Source of the DNA: Lachnospiraceae bacterium
GTDB taxonomy: Bacteria > Bacillota > Clostridia > Lachnospirales > Lachnospiraceae
Direction: 5' to 3'
DNA: 54,526 bases
Assembly (NCBI GenBank): GCA_014804695.1
Contig: JAAUZJ010000018.1
Coordinates: 64,632-119,157 of the forward strand
Shown here: piece by piece, positions 40,402 to 46,854 of the stretch
Numbering within the stretch: the first letter of the stretch is position 1
How the letters are laid out: every line of letters starts with the position of its first letter
Translations under genes and position numbers: made by a program
The notes under the pieces: generated by a model
What the model was told of the DNA's origin: nothing
What the model saw: only the letters and a program-made list of their open reading frames with translations
The model's database searches: none

Positions 40402-40968
40402 ATGTATGGAATTGAGGTTATAGATCAGATGAAAAAAGTGTTGCGTGAAGTATTTAATACCAGCTTGTATCTTCTTGTTGTATTGTGTCTGACGTATCTG
40501 GTGATACATTTTGTAGGTCAAAGGACGCAGGTAAGCGGAGGTTCTATGGAGCCTATGCTCAGTAGTGAGGATAATCTTATTGTAGATAAGATCACTTATA
40601 AATTCAAATCGCCTGAGCGTTTTGATATTATCGTTTTTCCGTACCAGTATAAGGAAGATACATATTACATTAAGAGGATCATAGGTTTGCCGGGAGAGAC
40701 GGTTTATATTGATGATGACGGAAGTATATATATTGATGGCGAACTTCTTGATGAAAGCTATGGAAAAGAGGTTATCAAAGATCCGGGAAGGGCATATAGT
40801 CCGATTACTTTAGGCGAGGATGAGTATTTCGTTATGGGCGATAACAGGAACAACAGTTCGGATAGCAGGGATCCTTCCGTAGGCAATATCAAACATGATG
40901 ATATTATCGGCAGGGCATGGCTTAGAATCTGGCCTCTTGGTAAGTTCGGATTTATTAAGCACAGATAA
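40402..40968 (+). CDS. lepB: Signal peptidase I (second copy)
   Basis: A 188-residue type I signal peptidase with a transmembrane segment at about residues 17-37 (TSLYLLVVLCLTYLVIHFVG). The catalytic Ser is in SGGSMEPML, the Lys in YIKRIIGLPGETV, and the box is GDNRNNSSDSRDPSVGNI. The start directly follows the rbgA stop; an ATG at 40429 is an alternative. It differs from the first copy through much of its length, so this is an old paralogue pair rather than a recent duplication. Confidence 0.92.
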   Translation: MYGIEVIDQMKKVLREVFNTSLYLLVVLCLTYLVIHFVGQRTQVSGGSMEPMLSSEDNLIVDKITYKFKSPERFDIIVFPYQYKEDTYYIKRIIGLPGETVYIDDDGSIYIDGELLDESYGKEVIKDPGRAYSPITLGEDEYFVMGDNRNNSSDSRDPSVGNIKHDDIIGRAWLRIWPLGKFGFIKHR

Positions 40969-40974
40969 AGCCTA

Positions 40975-41007
40975 GGGTGAAAAATAAATTTTTCACCCGC
41001 GAGTTTA
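40975..41007. repeat. Intergenic hairpin repeat, copy 3 (shortened)
   Basis: GGGTGAAAAA and TTTTTCACCC pair around TAAA at 40975-40998, as in copy 1. This is followed by the start of the second module (CGCGAGTTTA), which then stops. It lies between the second lepB and rnhB and is followed by the rnhB ribosome site. Confidence 0.7.
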
Positions 41008-41028
41008 TAAGAAAGGATTAAGTTACAT

Positions 41029-41802
41029 ATGTCGGAATCAATACAAGAGATTAAGGCAAAATTACAGGCAGCTGATTATAATAAGCTGCCTGAATTGTTT
41101 TTGGCTTACGAAAATGACAATAGAAAAGGCGTCATACAGGCAATAGAGGCAGCTAAAAAGCGGCTTCTTGCACTGGAAAAAGAGATTGAGCGCACCGAGA
41201 ATCTGAAAGTTTATGAAAAAAAGTATGACTCATATTCCTACATATGCGGTATAGATGAGGTTGGCAGGGGACCGCTTTCGGGGCCGGTAGTGGCCGGAGC
41301 CGTAATATTGCCAAAAAATTGTAACATTTTATATATCAACGATTCTAAGAAACTATCCGAAAAAAAAAGAGAAGAGCTTTATGATATTATTATGGAAAAG
41401 GCGGTAGCTGTAGGAATTGGATATAGCACGCCTGAGAGGATAGATGAAATCAATATTTTGCAGGCAACCTATGAAGCTATGCGGGAAGCGATATCCGAAC
41501 TTGAGGTAGAACCCGATTTATTACTTAATGATGCCGTGGAAATACCGGAGGTATCCATAAAACAGGTTCCGATCATCAAGGGCGATGCCAAGAGCATTTC
41601 AATAGGTGCGGCAAGTATTGTTGCAAAAGTAACAAGGGATCGTCTTATGTGCGAATATGACAGCGTATTTCCTGAATATGGTTTTGCATCCAATAAAGGC
41701 TATGGTTCACAGTCTCACATTGATGCACTTAAGAAATACGGTCCCTGTCCGATACATAGAAGATCTTTTATTACTCATTTTGTTACGGAGGGTAATCAGT
41801 GA
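41029..41802 (+). CDS. rnhB: Ribonuclease HII
   Basis: Removes RNA from RNA-DNA hybrids and misincorporated ribonucleotides. The active-site block is YICGIDEVGRGPLSGPVVAG (about residues 68-87), with further acidic residues in INDSKKLSEKKREEL and LLNDAVE. The N-terminal 60 residues are a helical extension common in Firmicute RNase HII (YlqG-neighbour type). The length is 257 residues. It overlaps the next gene by 4 bp. Confidence 0.95.
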   Translation: MSESIQEIKAKLQAADYNKLPELFLAYENDNRKGVIQAIEAAKKRLLALEKEIERTENLKVYEKKYDSYSYICGIDEVGRGPLSGPVVAGAVILPKNCNILYINDSKKLSEKKREELYDIIMEKAVAVGIGYSTPERIDEINILQATYEAMREAISELEVEPDLLLNDAVEIPEVSIKQVPIIKGDAKSISIGAASIVAKVTRDRLMCEYDSVFPEYGFASNKGYGSQSHIDALKKYGPCPIHRRSFITHFVTEGNQ

Positions 41803-43652
41803 ATTTAGGAAATATTTTTCAAGCCTTTACACAGGGAGTAATACAGCCAGATATGTCATCCGGAGCATCAGGAACGTATGCAGCCGGTGAGAGAAATTAT
41901 CAGGCGCTTAGTGAAAACAAAATAGTACCCGGCCAGACTATTCAGGGTGAGGTAGTCGGCAAAGAGGGAAATACGGTGCAGATTGCATTAGATTCCGAAA
42001 CGGTTTTTACTGCAAGATTAGAGCGCGATTTAAATATTGCACTTGGGCAGAGTCTGAGTTTTGAGGTGAGGGCAGGTAAAGGTTCCCAGCTTTCTTTAGT
42101 GCCTCTTTATGCCAATATGGCGAATGAAGCTACAATTTTAAAGGCATTATCCGCCGCAGGGCTTCCTGAGAGCGTGGAGAATATGAAAATGGTGTCTGAT
42201 ATGATGCAGGAAGGGATGTCGATAGACAGAGATTCAATTGCTAATATGAATAGGCAGCTTTTGGATTTTCCTAACGCAAATCCAAGTTCGATCATGCAGA
42301 TGATCAGGTTAGGTATGCCGATCAATGCGGAGAATATAGAGCAGTTTGAGTTATATAAAAATTATGAGCACCAGATCCTGCAAAGTGCACAGGATATCAT
42401 GGAAGAACTTCCACAGACTTATATGGAGCTTATTTCTGAGGGAAAAGATAACGAGGCGGTGGCTTTTTATGAACAGATAATAAAAGCGCTTGTAGGCGAA
42501 GGCGGAGAAGTATTGCTTAAGACGGCTGAAGGTGAGGCTGTGGGAGAGAGTGCAAAGGGTGAGACAGAGGTTGCAGGAGAGACTGCAAAGAGTTTGTCCG
42601 AATCATCTGAAGGATTGACCGGAGTGGTCAAAGGCATACAGGACGGGGAACAGGGCGAAACTGTGAATGTTGTTCAAAATGGCGTTAAAGACGAGGCTTC
42701 TGCCGAACTTTTGAAAGCGACGGCAGATGGTGAGACGCTTAATGAAACGGGACAAGGTAAAGCGGCTGAAGATGCTGCAGCTAAAGAGGGCACGCAGGAA
42801 GCTGCGACAGATAAAAGCAATATTTCACAGAGCACATGGCGTGAACTTGGGGATATGCTGCAAAAGTTAGGGACAGATACCGAACTTGCAAAGCAGGTAG
42901 CGGAAGGTAAGCTTACTCCCAAGGAAACGCTTTCACATATAAATGATCTGATTGCGGCGAATGCAAATCTTTTTAAGGAAGGTTTTCATGAGTCGCTAAA
43001 AAATCTTTTTGGAAGCAGGCCATTTCAGAATCTTTTACAGGCGGAAATGACCAATGAGTGGCTGCTAAAGCCGGAAGAAGTGGCATATAAGGAGAATGTA
43101 GAGAAGCTATATGAAAGAATTAGGGAACAGACCGCAAAAATGAGCGAAGCCTTTCAAATGGCGGATAAAGCAGACAGCGCAGGTGCAAAGAGTGTAAATA
43201 ATCTGCAAAGCAACGTGGATTTCATGAACCAGATGAACCAGCTTTTTACATATGTGCAGCTTCCGCTTAAGATGGCAGGTAATGAGGCGCATGGAGACTT
43301 GTATGTATACACCAACAAGAAGAGTCTTGCCAAGAAGGACGGTAATGTCAGTGCGCTTTTACATCTGGATATGGAAAATTTAGGACCGCTTGATGTGTAT
43401 GTTACCATGAATACCAGCCAGAATAAGGTTAGCACTAATTTTACGCTAAAGGATGACGCAGCGCTGGATTTGATTGCAAAGAATATTCATATTCTGAATG
43501 AGAGATTAGAAAAGCGTGGGTATTCGATGAAGGCGAACTTTAAGTTAAAGGGCGAGGAAGAGCCGGAAGAGACTAATATTATGGAAGAGATCATTAAGCA
43601 GAGTAAGAATATTTCTGTGCTTAGCAGGACTTCGTTTGATATGAGGGCGTAG
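41799..43652 (+). CDS. FliK-like protein with flagellar hook-length-control C-terminal domain (YlqG position)
   Basis: A 617-residue protein with a GTG start after CGGAGGG. Residues about 42-105 form a beta-rich module (GQTIQGEVVGKEGNTVQIAL). Residues about 230-350 are a low-complexity Glu/Gly/Ala/Thr linker. The C-terminal 180 residues resemble the FliK/Flg_hook domain (LFTYVQLPLKMAGNEAHGDL, LLHLDMENLGPLDVYVTM). rnhB followed by a FliK-like and a FlhB-like gene is the Bacillus rnhB-ylqG-ylqH order. The actual role, in or outside flagellar export, is not established. Confidence 0.7.
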   Translation: MNLGNIFQAFTQGVIQPDMSSGASGTYAAGERNYQALSENKIVPGQTIQGEVVGKEGNTVQIALDSETVFTARLERDLNIALGQSLSFEVRAGKGSQLSLVPLYANMANEATILKALSAAGLPESVENMKMVSDMMQEGMSIDRDSIANMNRQLLDFPNANPSSIMQMIRLGMPINAENIEQFELYKNYEHQILQSAQDIMEELPQTYMELISEGKDNEAVAFYEQIIKALVGEGGEVLLKTAEGEAVGESAKGETEVAGETAKSLSESSEGLTGVVKGIQDGEQGETVNVVQNGVKDEASAELLKATADGETLNETGQGKAAEDAAAKEGTQEAATDKSNISQSTWRELGDMLQKLGTDTELAKQVAEGKLTPKETLSHINDLIAANANLFKEGFHESLKNLFGSRPFQNLLQAEMTNEWLLKPEEVAYKENVEKLYERIREQTAKMSEAFQMADKADSAGAKSVNNLQSNVDFMNQMNQLFTYVQLPLKMAGNEAHGDLYVYTNKKSLAKKDGNVSALLHLDMENLGPLDVYVTMNTSQNKVSTNFTLKDDAALDLIAKNIHILNERLEKRGYSMKANFKLKGEEEPEETNIMEEIIKQSKNISVLSRTSFDMRA

Positions 43653-43678
43653 GGGCCAATAATAGTCATAAATGCCAC

Positions 43679-43761
43679 GAACTTTAACCATATAAACAAA
43701 AAACGGGGTTCGACCGCGGGAGCGAACTCACCCCTTATTTTTGTTTATATGGTTAAAGTTC
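43679..43761. repeat. 83-bp element with 24-bp perfect inverted repeats
   Basis: Bases 43679-43702 and 43738-43761 are perfect reverse complements (24 bp). Inside, GGGGTTCG near 43705 faces CGAAC-TCA-CCCC near 43723, extending the hairpin. The flanking sequences ACGAACTT (43677) and AGTTCTGGTTATTGAAG (43757-43773) recur next to each other at 46781-46806. It could act as a terminator, and its structure is MITE-like. Confidence 0.75.
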
Positions 43762-43813
43762 TGGTTATTGAAGATGTATCAAATATATGTGGATAATATG
43801 AGGATGGTTTTAT

Positions 43814-44101
43814 ATGGCAGGAGAGAAGGAAAACAAGGTAAAACAGGCGATTGCACTAGAGTTTGATCCTAGTGATGAGGCACCTAGGGTCATAGCTTCG
43901 GGACGAGGGGCGTTGGCGGATAGGATTATTGAGAAGGCGAAAGAAGCGGATGTGCCGGTACATCGTGACGATAAGTTGGCGGATACTCTGTCTAGGCTGG
44001 ATATCGGGGAGATGATTCCACCGGAGCTGTATGAGGTGGTTGCGGAGATTCTTGTGTTTGTTGATTCTATGGATAAGATTAAGGCTAAGATGGGGAGATA
44101 G
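43814..44101 (+). CDS. FlhB C-terminal-domain-like protein (YlqH type)
   Basis: A 95-residue protein matching the cytoplasmic domain of FlhB/EscU export-gate proteins: VKQAIALEFDPSDEAPRVIA, KAKEADVPVHRDDKLADTLS and IGEMIPPELYEVVAEILVFV. The autocleavage NPTH motif and the membrane domain are absent. Such orphan FlhB-C proteins follow rnhB and a FliK-like gene in many Firmicutes. GAGGATGG precedes the ATG. Confidence 0.85.
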   Translation: MAGEKENKVKQAIALEFDPSDEAPRVIASGRGALADRIIEKAKEADVPVHRDDKLADTLSRLDIGEMIPPELYEVVAEILVFVDSMDKIKAKMGR

Positions 44102-44596
44102 ATGATTGTGAAAATGTATGATTGTGGGTTTACCAAGGAAAATAATTGGTTTAGATATCGTGCAGGAGCAATTATAATAGAAAATGATTGTGTGCTTTTT
44201 GCAGGAAATGAGAATGAAAATTACTTATATTCCATAGGCGGAGGCGTTCATATGGGTGAAACCGCAGAGGAGGCGGTTCTTCGTGAGGTTTATGAAGAAA
44301 CAGGCGTGCATTACGAGATAGATCATTTAGCGGTTATCCATGAGAATTTTTTTAATGAGAATAGTGGAACTTTAAAGGGTTTAAATTGCCATGAAATAAG
44401 TTTCTATTTTATAATGAAATCAAGAGGAACTAAAGAACTTCACAGCAATAGTACAACTTATGGAGTGAAAGAAGAAATGCACTGGATACCGATAAATGAT
44501 ATTGACAAATACAAGGCATTTCCAAGTTTTATGAAAGAGTATCTTAGTAAAGAACATTTTGGAATAGAACATATAGTAACTGATGAAAGAAAATGA
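44102..44596 (+). CDS. Nudix hydrolase
   Basis: A 164-residue protein with a complete Nudix box, GGGVHMGETAEEAVLREVYEETGV (G-x5-E-x7-REV-x-EE-x-G), at about residues 46-69. It starts immediately after the previous stop. Its substrate cannot be read from the sequence. The closest resemblance is to small NUDIX pyrophosphohydrolases acting on nucleotides. The base usage is more AT-rich than the flanking host genes, so it may be a later insertion between flhB-like and yraN. Confidence 0.88.
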   Translation: MIVKMYDCGFTKENNWFRYRAGAIIIENDCVLFAGNENENYLYSIGGGVHMGETAEEAVLREVYEETGVHYEIDHLAVIHENFFNENSGTLKGLNCHEISFYFIMKSRGTKELHSNSTTYGVKEEMHWIPINDIDKYKAFPSFMKEYLSKEHFGIEHIVTDERK

Positions 44597-44650
44597 CAAA
44601 TTTTAGTTTATAGAATAGTAAGAAGTAAGGGGAGTAGGTAAGAATATAAG

Positions 44651-45007
44651 ATGAATACCAGAGCCGTAGGCACAGATGGAGAAGAAATGGCGTGTCAGTA
44701 TCTTGCACGGAATGGGGTTAGGATAAAAGAGCGTAATTTCCGGTGTAAGTTAGGTGAGATTGACGTTATTGGATATGATGAGGGGTACTTAGTATTCTTT
44801 GAAATTAAGTATAGGAAGAATAGTTCAAAAGGCAGCGCGGTTGAGGCGGTGGATTATAGGAAACAAAAGAGGATATGCAAGGTTGCGGATTATTATAGGA
44901 TGATTCACCGTTTAGGTGATAATACAGCAGTACGGTTTGATGTGGTGGCTATTGACGCTGAGGAGATTAAGTGGTTTAAGAATTCATTTGATTATGTGGT
45001 AAATTAA
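44651..45007 (+). CDS. yraN: UPF0102 family protein YraN
   Basis: A 118-residue nuclease-fold protein with GTDGEEMACQYLARNGVRI, LGEIDVIGYDEGYLVFFEIK (PD-(D/E)xK-like core) and VEAVDYRKQKRICKVADYY. Location downstream of rnhB is conserved in Firmicutes. The ribosome site is poor (AGGGGAGTAGG is about 17 nt upstream). Confidence 0.92.
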   Translation: MNTRAVGTDGEEMACQYLARNGVRIKERNFRCKLGEIDVIGYDEGYLVFFEIKYRKNSSKGSAVEAVDYRKQKRICKVADYYRMIHRLGDNTAVRFDVVAIDAEEIKWFKNSFDYVVN

Positions 45008-45139
45008 TTAAAGGCAGGTCGCTTTTTGGGAGAATGACTAGAGTAGTCAATGAGTCGGTACGAAAGCCAGAAGCAAATATGCACTACGTGAATTATCTTT
45101 GGAGATTTGAATAAAGATTTGAAAGGGCATGATTATTAT

Positions 45140-45991
45140 ATGGATATAAAAAGAAAACCAAGCAGAATGAAGTTGAAGCAGAACGTAAGCGGAGAGGCCG
45201 AATATCTTACCTTTCCGCTTTTTGAAGATACAGGACTTGTGAGACATTTGGTTTCTACAAGACTTGGCGGTGTTAGCAGCGGTATTTTTTCATCCATGAA
45301 TCTAAGCTATACCAGAGGTGATGATAAAGAAGCCGTTGATGAAAACTACCGCAGAATTGCAGCGCTTCTTGGCTGTGATGTGTCGGATATGGTATGTTCA
45401 GACCAGACTCATACTACCAATGTCAGGGTAGTTAATGAGTGCGATAGGGGAAAAGGTATAGTGTGCCCGAAAGATTATACGGATGTAGACGGTTTGATCA
45501 CCAATGTGGAGGGGATTGTACTTGCGACCTTTTATGCGGATTGCGTACCGCTTTTTTTTATTGATGTGAAAAACAGGGCAATTGGGCTGTCTCATTCCGG
45601 TTGGAGAGGAACTGTAGGACGGATGGGGCAGATTACTGTAGATGCAATGCGCAGGGAATATGGAAGCAGGCCGGAGGATGTGTTTGCAGCCATAGGTCCG
45701 TCAATCTGTCAGGACTGCTATGAGGTCAGCGAAGATGTTGCGGATGCTTTTAGAAAAGAATTTAGTAAAGGCAGTCAGAGTGATGAAATTCTTTTATCTA
45801 AAGGAAACGGTAAGTATCTGCTTGATTTGTGGCGGGCAAATCAGATCATATTAGAAGAGGCGGGCATAGCGCCGGAGAAGATACAGGTGACGGATATATG
45901 TACCTGTTGTAATCCGAATTATCTGTTTTCCCATAGGGCAAGTCAGGGGAAACGTGGCAATTTAGGAGCTTTTTTAGAACTTTTAGCGTAA
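45140..45991 (+). CDS. pgeF: Peptidoglycan editing factor PgeF (YfiH, multicopper-oxidase-like laccase domain)
   Basis: A protein of about 283 residues with the YfiH signature: VSSGIFSSMNLSYTRGDD, CSDQTHTTNVRVV, CVPLFFIDVKNRAIGLSHSG followed by WRGTV, GPSICQDCYEVSEDV, and CTCCNPNYLFSHRASQGK. The conserved Cys/His residues form its metal site. Homologues are purine-nucleoside-active enzymes affecting peptidoglycan stem composition. The start is uncertain: TTG at 45107, TTG at 45119, ATG at 45140 and ATG at 45167 share the frame, and I prefer 45140. Confidence 0.9.
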   Translation: MDIKRKPSRMKLKQNVSGEAEYLTFPLFEDTGLVRHLVSTRLGGVSSGIFSSMNLSYTRGDDKEAVDENYRRIAALLGCDVSDMVCSDQTHTTNVRVVNECDRGKGIVCPKDYTDVDGLITNVEGIVLATFYADCVPLFFIDVKNRAIGLSHSGWRGTVGRMGQITVDAMRREYGSRPEDVFAAIGPSICQDCYEVSEDVADAFRKEFSKGSQSDEILLSKGNGKYLLDLWRANQIILEEAGIAPEKIQVTDICTCCNPNYLFSHRASQGKRGNLGAFLELLA

Positions 45992-46013
45992 ACTTAAGAA
46001 AAACTTAAAGAAA
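45992..46013. promoter_or_regulatory. Tandem 11-bp direct repeat, candidate response-regulator site
   Basis: ACTTAAGAAAA (45992-46002) is followed directly by ACTTAAAGAAA (46003-46013). Two half-sites one helical turn apart, upstream of an OmpR-type regulator gene, are the usual form of a PhoB/OmpR-family binding site, so autoregulation is likely. Confidence 0.5.
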
Positions 46014-46081
46014 ATCCCATAAATTCCTTTATGTTTTAATGTTTTAATATTTATAACCAAACGACAAAAGAGGTGAAGCAG

Positions 46082-46774
46082 ATGGCAAATATTCTTGTAT
46101 GTGACGATGATAAGGAAATTGTAGACGCAATAGAGATTTATCTGTTGCAGGAAGGTTATCAGATTTTCAAGGCGTATGACGGGACGCAGGCAATTAAGAT
46201 TTTAAAAGAAAATACAATACATCTACTTATTATTGATGTAATGATGCCTAAGTTAGACGGTATTCATGCCACTTTGAAAATCAGGGAATATTCCAGTATT
46301 CCGATCATTATTCTTTCCGCTAAGTCAGAGGACAGCGATAAGATTCTGGGGCTTAATATAGGCGCGGACGATTATGTGACTAAGCCTTTTAACCCGCTTG
46401 AACTTGTCGCAAGGGTGAAGTCCAATTTAAGGCGTTATACGATGCTTGGTAATCTGAATGTGGAAAATAACGCATTATTCAGGGTAGGCGGTCTTTGTAT
46501 TGATGACGATACGAAGGAAGTTACCGTGGACGGCGAGGCAGTAAAACTGACGCCGATAGAATATAATATTCTGCTTTTACTTGTAAAAAACTGTGGAAGG
46601 GTTTTCTCAATTGATCAGATTTATGAGAGTATCTGGAATGAGGAAGCCATTGGTGCAGACAATACGGTGGCTGTACATATCAGGCATATCAGGGAGAAGA
46701 TTGAAATTAATCCTAAAGAGCCACGGTACTTGAAGGTCGTGTGGGGTGTAGGGTATAAGATTGAGAAGCAGTAA
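46082..46774 (+). CDS. OmpR/PhoB-family response regulator
   Basis: A 230-residue regulator. The receiver domain has the acidic pocket VCDDDKE, the phospho-accepting Asp in LLIIDVMMPKLDG (about residue 52) and Lys in DYVTKPFNPLEL. The winged-helix C-terminal domain has KLTPIEYNILLLLVKNCGRVF and the tail YLKVVWGVGYKIEK. AGAGGTG lies 6 nt before the ATG at 46082; the in-frame GTG at 46073 is part of that site. It is paired with the large kinase downstream. Confidence 0.93.
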   Translation: MANILVCDDDKEIVDAIEIYLLQEGYQIFKAYDGTQAIKILKENTIHLLIIDVMMPKLDGIHATLKIREYSSIPIIILSAKSEDSDKILGLNIGADDYVTKPFNPLELVARVKSNLRRYTMLGNLNVENNALFRVGGLCIDDDTKEVTVDGEAVKLTPIEYNILLLLVKNCGRVFSIDQIYESIWNEEAIGADNTVAVHIRHIREKIEINPKEPRYLKVVWGVGYKIEKQ

Positions 46775-46780
46775 AGAATG

Positions 46781-46806
46781 ACGAACTTGAGTTCTGGTTA
46801 TTGAAG
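46781..46806. repeat. Short copy of the inverted-repeat flanks (no internal hairpin)
   Basis: ACGAACTT at 46781-46788 is followed, one base later, by AGTTCTGGTTATTGAAG at 46790-46806. The same two blocks flank the 83-bp hairpin at 43677-43773. This site therefore looks like the element with its interior deleted, or an unfilled target. Confidence 0.55.
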
Positions 46807-46854
46807 AAATGATCTCAATTTTAAAAGTACACTGACTCAGAAAGGAGAATATGC

